Of a DNA stretch of 64,000 nucleotides, positions 53,734-63,026 are shown in pieces (the first letter of the stretch is position 1; every line of letters begins with the position of its first letter). Made by a program: the position numbers and the translations under genes. Below the pieces are notes generated by a model. That model saw only the letters and a program-made list of their open reading frames with translations, was not told where the DNA came from and did no database searches. The stretch is taken from contig NZ_LGTB01000037.1 of the NCBI RefSeq assembly GCF_001238275.1, positions 44,897 to 108,896 of the forward strand, given 5' to 3'. The DNA is from Bradyrhizobium viridifuturi. GTDB taxonomy: Bacteria; Pseudomonadota; Alphaproteobacteria; Rhizobiales; Xanthobacteraceae.

Positions 53734-54957
53734 CTATTTGATGCCGTATCTTGCTGCCATCTCGTCCGCTACGTTCGGTTTGATGGCCAAGGCCATGGCG
53801 ATGTCGGCCTCGCCGCCTACTGCATCTCCCTTCCGCCGCTTGGCAATTGCCCGTCCGTAGAGCGCCACCGCCATCTTCGCATCGATCTGAAGCGCAGCGT
53901 CATAGTCTTCAATGGCTTGTTCCAACGCACCTTTCTTGAGATGGGCAACGCCACGCGAATCAAGAATGCTGGCCTCGCCAGGTTTTATCCGCAGTGCTTC
54001 GTTACAATCAGTCAGCGCACTCTCGTACTGGCCGAGCACTGCGCGAAGTAAGCAACGGTTGTTCAGGACGGATGCGTTGTTGGGCTCCAGCTTTAGTGCC
54101 TGGGCGAAATCCGCCATGGCGTGATCATAGTCCCGCTTTCCTTGGTAGGCGCTCGCCCGCCGGGAGAAGGCGGTTGCGGTTCCGGGATTTGGATCGAGCT
54201 TGATCGCCTGGTCGTAGTCGGCATTCGCGCGATCGCGATCCCCCTTCATTCCGTAGATGTAGGCTCTTGCGCGGTATCCTGCCGTGCATGGTGGATCAAG
54301 CGTGATCGAGCGATCTACGTCTTCGATCGCTCGATCGTATTCGCGCGTGTTTGAGTAAGCGGTGCCGCGGGCCAGAAAGGCGCGCGCGTTACCCGGGTAC
54401 AGCTTGACGGCCTCGTTGAAGTCCTCGATGGCATGCTCATAATCCGCCATCTGGAGATAGGTCTGGCCGCGGCCGGCAAATGCAAGCGATGAGGCAGGAT
54501 CGAGGGAGATAGAGCGGTTGTAGTCTGCCAATGCTTCGTTGATTTGGCGGTTTCCCAGATAAAGTCCACCTCGGTTGACATACAGCCGGGCGTTGTCCGG
54601 ATCGTAGTCAATGACGCGGCTAAGTTGCTCGATAGCTCTTGCGTAGGCGCCAGTGGACGACAATGGAGCCGTGGCGGCCCGGGCGCGTGCCTCCCTGTTC
54701 CTAGACAGCGCAGATGCGTCGGGAATCTTACCTTCGGCCGCGGGTGGCGCGTCGGCTCGGCATGCGGATACGATCCTTTGTGTTTGCGCCTGCTGTGCCC
54801 GCGCCGGATCAGTTCCTCCGAGGGCAACTAGAAGAGCTAACAACGCGAACGCTAACCACGAGCGTGGGCTAATCGGCCAACAGCGTCTGCAGTTCGAATG
54901 AAACGAAATCTTGCCAGCGGATGTGCGGATCGGGTCAGAACTTCCAAACAGAATCAT
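53734..54957 (-). CDS. Exported tetratricopeptide-repeat protein
   Basis: A 407-residue protein with a signal segment (about 30-55, LAFALLALLVALGG, cleaved near ARAQ) and about nine TPR motifs from residue 100 on, each with the NPxxAxxYxNRG pattern (for example NARLYVNRGGLYLG, SLAFAGRGQTYLQMADYEHAI, GNARAFLARGTAYSN). TPR arrays mediate protein binding in the periplasm. ATG 54957 was chosen; TTG 54972 gives five more residues. Neither has a good ribosome binding site. Codon use appears less GC-biased than the neighbours. Confidence 0.85.
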   Translation of the reverse strand: MILFGSSDPIRTSAGKISFHSNCRRCWPISPRSWLAFALLALLVALGGTDPARAQQAQTQRIVSACRADAPPAAEGKIPDASALSRNREARARAATAPLSSTGAYARAIEQLSRVIDYDPDNARLYVNRGGLYLGNRQINEALADYNRSISLDPASSLAFAGRGQTYLQMADYEHAIEDFNEAVKLYPGNARAFLARGTAYSNTREYDRAIEDVDRSITLDPPCTAGYRARAYIYGMKGDRDRANADYDQAIKLDPNPGTATAFSRRASAYQGKRDYDHAMADFAQALKLEPNNASVLNNRCLLRAVLGQYESALTDCNEALRIKPGEASILDSRGVAHLKKGALEQAIEDYDAALQIDAKMAVALYGRAIAKRRKGDAVGGEADIAMALAIKPNVADEMAARYGIK

Positions 54958-55133
54958 ACGTAATGTTCTCAACTAACCGAGAACAACGTTAGCAAGAATT
55001 ACGGCGACGTACACCCCTCGAGTTGTCGGGGCGCGAGAGTCTTGGCGACCGTTAGGGCGCGGACGAAGCCTTCCAGACTCGCGCTGGAGGTTTCGCGGGT
55101 GCGCGCGATAGCAGGGCGACCTGCGCCTTGTCG

Positions 55134-55733
55134 CTACAGCAGCTGCCGTACTCCCATCCCATGCATAAACCGCTCGCGGATTTGCACGGGGTCGCGCCTT
55201 GTCGTGCCGGTGCCGGGCTTGTCGTCGATGCGGACGCCGATCAGCGTCGGGCTTGAGGCCGATTTCGACTGCTCGATCAGGCGCTCGAAATCGTCCTCGT
55301 CGGCGGCCCAGGAGCTGTTCGCAAGGCCGCTGGCGAGTGCCACCGCGACGATGTCGGTGTGGCCTGCGGCCGGGGTCGGCTGGCTGCCGGTGATCTGGTA
55401 GATGCCGTTGTCCATCACCACCATGGTGAGATTTTTGGGCGCCAATGTCGCGATGGTCGAGAGGCAGCCGAGCTGCATCAGCAGCGAGCCGTCGCCCTCG
55501 AGCGCGAACACGCGGCGCTTCGGTTGCGCAAGGGCGACGCCGAGTGCGATCGGGAAGGCGAGGCCCATGCTGCCCAGCATGTAGAAGTTCTCCGGGCGAT
55601 GGCCGGCGGCCCAAAGATCAAAGTTGGTGTTGCCGATGCCGCCGATCACGGCCTCGTCCTTCAACGTGCTGACGAGGCGCTGCGTCAGCTCGAACCGGTT
55701 CATCACCTTGGTGTTGCGCTGTGTGCTGGTCAT
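55134..55733 (-). CDS. TPP-dependent decarboxylase, beta (TPP-binding) subunit
   Basis: A 199-residue half-enzyme with the TPP-binding domain only. Features: NFYMLGSMGLAFPIALGVAL, and the TPP/Mg motif EGDGSLLMQLGCLST...MDNGIYQITGSQ. This corresponds to the C-terminal domain of sulfopyruvate/phosphonopyruvate decarboxylases such as ComE. The upstream gene (55742) encodes the pyrimidine half, with a gap of eight bases, so the pair makes one enzyme. GTG/ATG usage is standard; MTSTQRN is the start. Probable substrate: a 2-oxo acid with a sulfonate or phosphonate group, or another pyruvate analogue. Confidence 0.88.
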   Translation of the reverse strand: MTSTQRNTKVMNRFELTQRLVSTLKDEAVIGGIGNTNFDLWAAGHRPENFYMLGSMGLAFPIALGVALAQPKRRVFALEGDGSLLMQLGCLSTIATLAPKNLTMVVMDNGIYQITGSQPTPAAGHTDIVAVALASGLANSSWAADEDDFERLIEQSKSASSPTLIGVRIDDKPGTGTTRRDPVQIRERFMHGMGVRQLL

Positions 55734-55741
55734 GGCTGATC

Positions 55742-56293
55742 TCACTTGTCGAAGGTCTTGCCGCCGGTCAGCAGCGGCGAGAGGATCAGCGCCACCGGCG
55801 CCTGGGTGGTGACGGCCTGCTTGATCGAGCGGTCGGCGATGAATTCGAGTTCGTCGAGCCGGGTGATGGTGTGGTGCTCCATCGCCAGCGAATCCAGCAC
55901 CGGGCGCATGGTGCGGCAGACCAGCGCCTGGCCGTAATTGAACTCGCCGAGCGTACCGCGCTCGGAGACGAACATGATCAGCGGGATCTGGTAGGGCACC
56001 GCCAGCGAGGCCAGCACATTGGCGAGCGTGGCAAAGCCCGAGGTCTGCATCAGCACCGCACCGCGCATTCCGGCCATCCAGGCGCCGGAGACGATGCCGA
56101 CGGCCTCTTCCTCGCGCGCGGTCGGAAATGTCGTGAAATACGGATCGGCGTGCAGATTCTTTATCAGCGTGGTCAGCACCCGGTCGGGCACATAGGGCAC
56201 CAGCTTGATCTCGTTCCGTTTCAGGGTCTGCAGCACGATGCCGTGCCAGGTCGTCCCCGACGTCTGGGGCGAGGCTTGTTCCGCGGCCGCCAT
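55742..56293 (-). CDS. TPP-dependent decarboxylase, alpha (pyrimidine-binding) subunit
   Basis: A 183-residue partner of the following gene. It has the TPP pyrimidine-domain features KLVPYVPDRVLTTLI, TAREEEAVGIVSGAWMAG (with the conserved Glu) and MQTSGFATLANVLASL, as in ComD of sulfopyruvate decarboxylase. ATG 56293 has GGGAG upstream; ATG 56308 is the alternative. Divergent from the TTT binding protein gene, so the two units may share a promoter region and a substrate. Confidence 0.88.
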   Translation of the reverse strand: MAAAEQASPQTSGTTWHGIVLQTLKRNEIKLVPYVPDRVLTTLIKNLHADPYFTTFPTAREEEAVGIVSGAWMAGMRGAVLMQTSGFATLANVLASLAVPYQIPLIMFVSERGTLGEFNYGQALVCRTMRPVLDSLAMEHHTITRLDELEFIADRSIKQAVTTQAPVALILSPLLTGGKTFDK

Positions 56294-56480
56294 CCTGTTC
56301 TCCCTCATCGTGCGACACTGATGTTCGCTTTCGGCTCGAAACTTGACGCGGCGCCTGTGATTGTCAACATGCCGCGGCCGCAACGCGATCTGCAGAATTC
56401 GGCCATCGCTGTGCCGAACCGGCGTGCGATACAGGCGGTAACGACAAAGGGACGGAACGATCAAGGGACGGGAGGCGTCG

Positions 56481-57446
56481 ATGGCCGGATGGGTCTGGCG
56501 GACCGCCATTGCGGCAGCGGCCGTGCTTGCGGCCGGCTTTGCGACCGCGCAGCCATACCCGGCCAAGGCCGTTCACATCCTCGTGCCATATCCGCCCGGC
56601 GGCGGCGTCGACGTGCTGACGCGCACGCTGGCCGAAGCCGTGTCGAAAACCTGGACACAAGCGATCGTGATCGAGAACCGGCCGGGCGCCGGCGGAGTGA
56701 TCGCCTCGCAGGCGATCGCAAGCTCGGCGCCTGACGGTTACAATTTGATCATGGTGGCGAGCGGACATGCCACCAATCCGTTCCTCTATCCGAAGCTGCC
56801 GTACGACACGTTCAAGGATTTCTCGCCGATCTCGCTGCTGGCATCGTCGCCGAACGTGCTGCTGGTGCGCGCGGACTCGCCGTTCAAGTCGGTCAGCGAC
56901 GTCATCGCGGCGGCGAAGGCGAAGCCGGGCAGTCTGTCGTTCGCTCATGCCGGCAACGGCACCTCGACCCATCTGGCCGGCGAGCTGCTCAACAATCTCG
57001 CAAAAATCGATCTCAGCGCGATCCCCTACAAGGGCGGCGCGCCCGCGATCAACGATCTGCTTGGCGGACAGATTCCGATGTCGTTCAACAACGGGCCGGA
57101 ATCGGTCGGCCAGTTGCAGGCGGGCACGGTTCGCGCGCTGGCAGTGACGACGGCCTCGCGCGCGCCGTTCCTGCCTGACGTGCCCAGCATGTCGGAGACC
57201 GTGCCCGGCTATGACACCGAGGTGTGGTGGGGCCTGCTCGGGCCGGGCAACATGCCGGCCGATCTCGTCGCGAAGATCTCGCATGATTTCGTGGCGGCAG
57301 TGAACACCGCTACGGTGAAGGAGCGGCTCGGCAAGCTCGGCGCGATCTCGATCGGCTCCACGCCGGACCAGTTCACGGCCAAGATCAAGGCCGACTACGA
57401 CAAATGGGGGCCGATCATCAAGGCCGCCGGCATGAAGGCGGAATAG
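56481..57446 (+). CDS. Tripartite tricarboxylate transporter substrate-binding protein (Bug family)
   Basis: A 321-residue periplasmic binding protein. Signal peptide MAGWVWRTAIAAAAVLAAG, cleaved near ATAQ. Family motifs: YPAKAVHILVPYPPGGGVDV, IENRPGAGGVIASQ, PDGYNL, and PYKGGAPAINDLLGGQIPM. Bug proteins bind carboxylates for the TctAB permease or act as sensors. No tctA/tctB is nearby, as is common for Bug genes. First gene of a three-gene plus-strand operon; GGGAGG five bases upstream. Confidence 0.92.
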   Translation: MAGWVWRTAIAAAAVLAAGFATAQPYPAKAVHILVPYPPGGGVDVLTRTLAEAVSKTWTQAIVIENRPGAGGVIASQAIASSAPDGYNLIMVASGHATNPFLYPKLPYDTFKDFSPISLLASSPNVLLVRADSPFKSVSDVIAAAKAKPGSLSFAHAGNGTSTHLAGELLNNLAKIDLSAIPYKGGAPAINDLLGGQIPMSFNNGPESVGQLQAGTVRALAVTTASRAPFLPDVPSMSETVPGYDTEVWWGLLGPGNMPADLVAKISHDFVAAVNTATVKERLGKLGAISIGSTPDQFTAKIKADYDKWGPIIKAAGMKAE

Positions 57447-57449
57447 CAG

Positions 57450-58346
57450 ATGGTTACATCCGAGATTCCCGCCTGCCTGCCGCCGCGGCCCGTGACACCG
57501 CCGCGGGAGAAGTTGCCGGCGAAGGCATGCGACACGCACGCGCACGTATTCGGCCCGACCGACCGCTTTCCCTACGCCAATGATCGCAGCTATACGCCGC
57601 CCGACGCGCCGCTCGCGAGCTATCTCGGCATGCTCGATGCGCTCGGCTTCGCGCGCGGCGTGCTGGTGCAGGGCAGTGCGCATGGCCGCGACAATTCGTC
57701 GATGCTGGATGCGTTGCAGCGCGAGCCGGCGCGGCTGCGCGGCGTCGCGGTGGCCGATGCCGATGTCGCTGCGGGCACGCTGCGGCAATGGCACGTGCTC
57801 GGCGTCCGCGCGTTGCGCTTCAACCATTTCTTCCGTGGCGGCCAGTTGCATTATCGCGGTGGCATTCCGCTCGGCGTCGCGGAGACGCATGCGCCCGTCA
57901 TGGCCGAGCTCGGCTGGCACCTGCAGCTCTGGATCGACGTCAAGGATCTGCCCGGCACGATCCCGGCGCTGAAGGCGCTGGGCTTGCCCGTGGTGGTCGA
58001 CCACATGGGGCGTACCGCTGCTAGTGCCGGCATCAACACAGCGGGCTTTCAAAGCCTGCTGCGCGCGGTCGGCGAGGGCTGGTGTTGGGCGAAGCTGTCA
58101 GGCGCGCATCGCTTGAGCCAGCGAGCGCCCGATTATCCGGATGCGCGGCCGTTCCACGAAGCGCTGCTAGCGGCCAATCCTGAGCGGCTGGTGTGGGGCG
58201 GCGACTGGCCGCATCCGCGGGTCGAGGGCGAAATGCCCGATGCCGGCCATCTGCTCGACTTGTTCTACGAATGGACGCCGGATGCCGCGACACGTCACCG
58301 CATCCTCGTCGACAATCCCGCAAAACTCTATGGCTTCCCAAACTGA
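57450..58346 (+). CDS. Amidohydrolase (2-pyrone-4,6-dicarboxylate hydrolase-like)
   Basis: TIM-barrel metal hydrolase of 298 residues. It shows DTHAHVFGP (HxH metal site), HFFRGG, VVDHMGR and the conserved C-terminal WGGDWPHP aspartate. This matches the LigI/2-pyrone-4,6-dicarboxylate lactonase branch, some members of which hydrolyse other lactones. It starts three bases after the binding protein gene stop and precedes a hydroxyacid dehydrogenase gene, so a dicarboxylate or lactone catabolic route is plausible. Confidence 0.88.
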   Translation: MVTSEIPACLPPRPVTPPREKLPAKACDTHAHVFGPTDRFPYANDRSYTPPDAPLASYLGMLDALGFARGVLVQGSAHGRDNSSMLDALQREPARLRGVAVADADVAAGTLRQWHVLGVRALRFNHFFRGGQLHYRGGIPLGVAETHAPVMAELGWHLQLWIDVKDLPGTIPALKALGLPVVVDHMGRTAASAGINTAGFQSLLRAVGEGWCWAKLSGAHRLSQRAPDYPDARPFHEALLAANPERLVWGGDWPHPRVEGEMPDAGHLLDLFYEWTPDAATRHRILVDNPAKLYGFPN

Positions 58347-58361
58347 GAGCTGCTCGAAGAC

Positions 58362-59423
58362 ATGACCGTCAACAACAAGCGCGTGTTCTACGTCAAATAC
58401 CTCGCCCACGAGATCTATGTCGACATCCTGAAGAAGCGGCCGGACGTCCGGCTCGATCGTCTTGAGAACGAGACACCGGAGGCGCAGTTCGCTCCCGTGC
58501 TGGCGGATGCGCATGCCTACCAGATCGGCGCGGCACGCGACGAGCTGGCGCCGCATTTCCATGCCCATGCCGAGCTGCTGAAGCGGGCGCCGAACCTGCT
58601 GATCGTGTCCTCGAACGGTGCCGGCTTCGATCCGGTCGATGTCGATGCCTGCACGGCCGCGGGCGTGCTGGTCGTCAACCAGTCCGGCGGCAACGCCAAC
58701 TCGGTCGCCGAGCACGCGCTTGGCATGATGCTGACGCTGTCAAAGCGGATCATCCAGTCCGATCGCCGGCTGCGACGCGAGGCCAATGTCAACCGCAACG
58801 ATTTGATCGGCAACGAGCTAAGGGAGAAGACCGTCGGCATCGTCGGCCTCGGCAATGTCGGCCGCCGCATCGCCGAGCTGTGCAAGGGCCTGCTGCACAT
58901 GAAGGTGATCGCCTACGATCCGTATCTGACGGCAGACGAGATGGCGAAGCGGGGCGGCGAGAAGGTCGAGCTCGACGATCTGCTGCGCCGCGCCGATTTC
59001 GTCTCGATCTCCTGTCCGCTGGACAGCAAGAGCCGGGGCATGATCGGCGCCCGCGAATTCGCGCTGATGCAGCCGCACGCCTATTTCGTCACCACCGCGC
59101 GCGGCTTCATCCATGATGAGAAGGCGCTGGAAGAGGCACTGCGTGACAAGCGCATCGCCGGCGCCGGTCTCGACGTCTGGTCCAAGGAGCCGCCGCCGCC
59201 GGACCATCCGCTGCTGCAGTTCGACAACGTGCTGGCGAGCCCGCACACCGCCGGCGTCACCCGCGAGGCGCGCATCAACATGGGCCGGATCGCCGCCGAG
59301 CAGATCCTCGACGCGCTCGACGCAAGCGCCCGCCGCGCATCATCAATCCCGAGGTCTGGCCGGTCTACGCGAAGAGGTTCGAGAAGGCGTTCGGGTTCTT
59401 GCCGGGGTAGGTGGCGGCGGTAG
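58362..59423 (+). CDS. D-isomer-specific 2-hydroxyacid dehydrogenase, frameshifted near the C-terminus
   Basis: NAD-dependent dehydrogenase of the SerA/PdxB-like family. Substrate domain, then the NAD motif VGIVGLGNVGRRIAELC. Catalytic residues: Arg in TTARGFIHDE, Glu in GLDVWSKEPPP, His in SPHTAGVTREA. The last 30 or so codons (from about 59322) change into an Arg/Ser-rich string ending at 59423. Adding one base near 59321 restores a normal tail (IINPEVWPVYAKRFEKAF, stop at 59408-59410). Activity may survive because the break is after the catalytic residues. Third gene of the operon. Confidence 0.9.
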   Translation: MTVNNKRVFYVKYLAHEIYVDILKKRPDVRLDRLENETPEAQFAPVLADAHAYQIGAARDELAPHFHAHAELLKRAPNLLIVSSNGAGFDPVDVDACTAAGVLVVNQSGGNANSVAEHALGMMLTLSKRIIQSDRRLRREANVNRNDLIGNELREKTVGIVGLGNVGRRIAELCKGLLHMKVIAYDPYLTADEMAKRGGEKVELDDLLRRADFVSISCPLDSKSRGMIGAREFALMQPHAYFVTTARGFIHDEKALEEALRDKRIAGAGLDVWSKEPPPPDHPLLQFDNVLASPHTAGVTREARINMGRIAAEQILDALDASARRASSIPRSGRSTRRGSRRRSGSCRGRWRR

Positions 59424-59460
59424 CTGCCAGCGGCGGAGTCAGGTGAGCACACCAGTCAGG

Positions 59461-59625
59461 CTCCCTCTCCCTTGCGGGAGAGGGTGGGGAGAGGGGTGGC
59501 CCCGGGCGCGACGGCCGACGAGGGCACGACCGTCTCAATTCGGATCCCGCATTGTCGGACTGCAAAATGAGAGAGTGTGCCGTGCGGCCACCCTCTCCCT
59601 AACCCTCTCCCGCAAGGAGAGGGAA
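59461..59625. repeat. Inverted repeat with arms of about 40 bases
   Basis: The left arm (59461-59500) begins CTCCCTCTCCCTTGCGGGAG and the right arm (59587-59625) reads its complement, CTCCCGCAAGGAGAGGGA. Each arm is also a small hairpin. This block is a known type of repeat in many proteobacterial genomes. It lies just downstream of the hydroxyacid dehydrogenase stop and could end transcription. Confidence 0.75.
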
Positions 59626-59792
59626 CCCTGCCGTTGGTGCGTCCCTCACCAGCGAGGCGTGTCGCGGCCGCGCGCGGCCAAAACAAAATACCGAAAAACA
59701 ACCCCATGCAAAGGAGCCGGCGGCTGCGGCGTTCGACCAGCAACTTGACACGTCGGGCAACTCAAGGGTACATTTCCAATATTCCGAAATCG

Positions 59793-59905
59793 TTCAGGCG
59801 CTCGGCCGCGCATCGTCGGTCCCGAGGTGTGGCCGGTGTATGCGATGCGGTTCGAGAGGGCGTTCGAGTTCATGCCGACGTGGTTGAAGTCGAAGGCCGC
59901 CGCCG
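59793..59905 (+). pseudogene. Remnant of the 3' end of a second hydroxyacid dehydrogenase
   Basis: The plus strand can be read RPRIVGPEVWPVYAMRFERAF, then EFMP, closely matching the restored tail of the gene at 58362-59410 (RIINPEVWPVYAKRFEKAF). The match continues into the non-coding side, with AGTGAGCACGC-type sequence resembling AGGTGAGCACAC at 59441. No upstream part of the gene is present. It is a duplicated or recombined fragment. Confidence 0.65.
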
Positions 59906-60194
59906 TGGCAAGTGAGCACGCTTGTCAGGTTCCCTCCCCCTGCCATCGTAATGACCTCGTTAAACCCGGTGCCGGTCATACAGCTCGGCGCAACTGGAAC
60001 ACGTGAAGTGTGTTCGACACGCAATGCAACTGACTAAACCTCAAGCTGTGGTTTATTCGCAACGCGCGAAAAGCAAACGGCAAGAAGAGGCGCAGTTCCA
60101 TCGCTGGGCCACGCAGTTTCATTGCTAGACGAGCATGACTCCTGCACGCTGCGGGCGCGGCGCTTCGCGGTCGCAGTGACTCCAGGGGAATGCA

Positions 60195-63026
60195 GTGCGA
60201 ACTTTTGTGGTGCCCGATCAGCAAGGCGTATCGGGAGTGGTTGCGCGACGAACACTGGCTTCGCTGTGTGCCGGGCTGCTCGCGTCGGTGACGCTGCTCG
60301 TGACTGTCTTGCCGGCTGCGGCCCAGGACGCGACCTGGGTTTTCAACCCCACGGTAGGCGGACCCGTCCCCGGAACGCCCGATTACAATGGCGCCGCCAA
60401 TTGGACACCGGCAACGGTACCGACCGGCACCGCCACATTCGGATCGACGAACAGCCCCAGGCTGTCGTTCTCGGCGACCAACACCAGCGTCGGTGGCTGG
60501 ACTTTTAATGCCGGGGCTTCCGCCTACACGTTCGGGCTCGTCGGTCAAACACTTACGTTCAACGGTGCCGGCATCGCTATCGATGGTGGTAGCGCCACCT
60601 TCAACATCAACGCCAACGGGGTCATCACAAGCACACTACAATTCCTCAACGCGAGTTCGGCCGGCAACGCCACCATCATCAATAACAACTCGCCGGGCGC
60701 CGCCCTAACCACCAACACGGTAGCGTTCTTCAACACCAGCTCAGGCGGCAACGCCACCATCAACAACGACCGTAATCTCGCTTTCCACGACAACAGCACT
60801 GGCGGCAATGCGAAAATCGTCAACACTGCTGTGGCGGACTTCTTCAACGCGAGCACGGCCGGCAATGCCGTCATCACCGAGAACGGCTTCTTGGCCTTCC
60901 ATGACACCAGCACAGCCGGCAACGCGAGCATTACCAATAATGGCGGCACCGGAGTAAGTTTCCAGGATGCCAGCACAGCCGGCAATGCCACCATCATCAA
61001 CAATTTCGGCTTGGCGTTTGCGAATTCGAGCACGGCCGGCGCCGCCACCATCACGACCAACAGCGGCGGCACGACTTTCATTCAGGACTCGGCCAGCGGC
61101 GGAACCGCGCGCTTCATCCTGAACGGGACCGGCATACTCAACATTTCAGGCCTCACGACCGGCGGTACCGCGGCCGGGTCGATCGAGGGTGGCGGCAACA
61201 TCCGTCTCGGCGCGAACACCCTGACGGTTGGCGGCAATGATCTCTCGACGACATTTTCCGGCGTCATCAGCGGGACCGGCGGGCTGACCAAGGTCGGCGA
61301 CGGCACCTTGGCCCTGTTAAACATCACCAACAGCTACACCGGCGCGACCGCCGTTAACGGCGGCACGCTCGAGGTGGACGGCTCGATCGCCCGCTCGTCG
61401 AGCGTGACGGTCAATTCAGGCGGCACCTTGAGCGGCACCGGCGTCGTCGATCCCGCGTCCACCACCATCGCCCCGGGCGGCACGCTGGCGCCCGGCAATG
61501 CCGCAAGCCCGACCGGCACGTTGAACGTTACCGGAGATCTCGCTTTCCAGTCCGGCGCGTTCTATCTGGTGCAGGTGACGCCGTCGGCCGCGGCATCGAC
61601 CAATGTCCTCGGGACCGCGACGCCGGGCGGCGCTACGGTCAAGGCGGCATTCGCCAATGGCAGCTACATCTCCAGGCAATATACCATCCTGAGCGCGGGC
61701 AGCGTCAGCGGCACCTTCGGCGCGCTCACCAACACCAACCTGCCGGCAAACTTCACGGACTCGCTGAGCTACGACGCCGCCCACGTCTATCTCAACCTCA
61801 CGCTGAACTTCACGCCGCCACCGTCCGGCCCCAACTTCGGCAGCGGCCTGAATCTCAATCAGCAGAACGTCGCCAACACGCTGGTCAACTACTTCAACAC
61901 GACCGGCGGCATTCCGATGGTCTACGGCACGCTGACCCCGGCGGGCCTGACGCAAGCCTCGGGCGAACTGGCGACCGGCTCGCAGCAGACGACGTTCGAT
62001 GCCATGAACCTGTTCATGGGGCTGCTCACCGATCCCTTCATGAGCCGTAACTGTGACGCAGGCTCAGCGCGGGACGCTCCGGGCTATGCGGAGGAGCGCG
62101 ATGCCAGCGGCTGCGCAGCCACAAGGAAGACGGGCGCGTATGCGATGTTCACCAAGGCGCCGCCGGTGCCGTTCCTGCCGCGCTGGAGCGTCTGGGCGGC
62201 GGGCTACGGCGGCTCGCGATCGACCAGCGGCAACGCCGTCGTCGGATCGAACGACACCACCAGCAGCGTGTACGGCACCGCTGTTGGAGCCGACTATCTG
62301 TTCTCGCCGAACACCATCGCGGGCTTTGCGCTCGCCGGCGGCGGCACCAACTTCTCGGTCGCGGGCAGCGGCAGCGGCCGATCCGATCTGTTCCAGGCCG
62401 GCGCCTATCTCCGCCATACCGAAGGTGCGGCCTACATCTCCGCGGCATTGGCTTATGGCTGGCAGGACATCACCACCAACCGCATCGTCACGGTCGCCGG
62501 CCTCGATCAACTCCGCGCCGAGTTCAATGCCAACACCTATTCCGGCCGGCTCGAAGGCGGCTATCGCTTTGTTGCGCCGTGGACCGGCGGTATCGGCATC
62601 ACGCCTTACGCCGCGGGCCAGTTCACGACCTTCGATCTACCCGCCTATGCCGAGCAGGTGATCTCGGGTCTGCCGACCTTTGCGCTCGGCTATGCCAGCA
62701 AGAGCGTGACCGACACGCGCAGCGAGCTCGGCTTGCGCACCGACAAATCATTCCTGGTTCAGGACGGCATCCTGACGCTGCGCACGCGCCTGGCCTGGGC
62801 GCACGACTATAATCCCGACCGCGCGATCGCAGCGACCTTCCAGGCGCTGCCTGGTACCAGCTTTGTCGTCAACGGCGCGGCGCAGGCCAGCGACTCCGCG
62901 CTGACCACGGCGTCGCTCGAGATGAAATGGCGAAGCGGCTGGTCGGCGTCGGCGACATTCGAAGGCGAGTTTTCCGACGTCACCTCGAGCTACGCCGGCA
63001 ACGGCGTGGTGCGGTATCAGTGGTAA
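60195..63026 (+). CDS. Autotransporter with repeat-rich beta-helix passenger, copy 1
   Basis: Outer-membrane autotransporter of 943 residues. Extended signal region (about 1-44, ending PAAAQ), a passenger of short repeats with the pattern STAGNAxIxNNxxxxFxD (about ten copies, residues 145-300), a PATR-like linker (LTKVGDGTLALLN...YTGATAVNGGTLEVDG, about 360-400), and a C-terminal beta-barrel (about 680-943) ending in VVRYQW with the terminal aromatic. The GTG at 60195 follows AGGGGA. Passenger function is unknown; adhesion is usual. A tandem second copy starts at 63323. Confidence 0.9.
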   Translation: MRTFVVPDQQGVSGVVARRTLASLCAGLLASVTLLVTVLPAAAQDATWVFNPTVGGPVPGTPDYNGAANWTPATVPTGTATFGSTNSPRLSFSATNTSVGGWTFNAGASAYTFGLVGQTLTFNGAGIAIDGGSATFNINANGVITSTLQFLNASSAGNATIINNNSPGAALTTNTVAFFNTSSGGNATINNDRNLAFHDNSTGGNAKIVNTAVADFFNASTAGNAVITENGFLAFHDTSTAGNASITNNGGTGVSFQDASTAGNATIINNFGLAFANSSTAGAATITTNSGGTTFIQDSASGGTARFILNGTGILNISGLTTGGTAAGSIEGGGNIRLGANTLTVGGNDLSTTFSGVISGTGGLTKVGDGTLALLNITNSYTGATAVNGGTLEVDGSIARSSSVTVNSGGTLSGTGVVDPASTTIAPGGTLAPGNAASPTGTLNVTGDLAFQSGAFYLVQVTPSAAASTNVLGTATPGGATVKAAFANGSYISRQYTILSAGSVSGTFGALTNTNLPANFTDSLSYDAAHVYLNLTLNFTPPPSGPNFGSGLNLNQQNVANTLVNYFNTTGGIPMVYGTLTPAGLTQASGELATGSQQTTFDAMNLFMGLLTDPFMSRNCDAGSARDAPGYAEERDASGCAATRKTGAYAMFTKAPPVPFLPRWSVWAAGYGGSRSTSGNAVVGSNDTTSSVYGTAVGADYLFSPNTIAGFALAGGGTNFSVAGSGSGRSDLFQAGAYLRHTEGAAYISAALAYGWQDITTNRIVTVAGLDQLRAEFNANTYSGRLEGGYRFVAPWTGGIGITPYAAGQFTTFDLPAYAEQVISGLPTFALGYASKSVTDTRSELGLRTDKSFLVQDGILTLRTRLAWAHDYNPDRAIAATFQALPGTSFVVNGAAQASDSALTTASLEMKWRSGWSASATFEGEFSDVTSSYAGNGVVRYQW

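Larger units (their letters stand above)
59411..60194. other. Non-coding region with inverted repeat and gene remnant
   Basis: 784 bases without an intact gene. It holds an inverted repeat (59461-59625), a decayed copy of the end of a hydroxyacid dehydrogenase gene (about 59793-59905) and the 5' leader of the first autotransporter, with GCGCTTCGCGGT then AGGGGAATGCAGTG just before its start. Confidence 0.6.

Noticed and set aside
60640..61110. Regular repeats in the first autotransporter as a possible CRISPR array
   Set aside because: The repeats are inside an open frame with amino acid periodicity (STAGNA), and there are no unique spacers of constant length.
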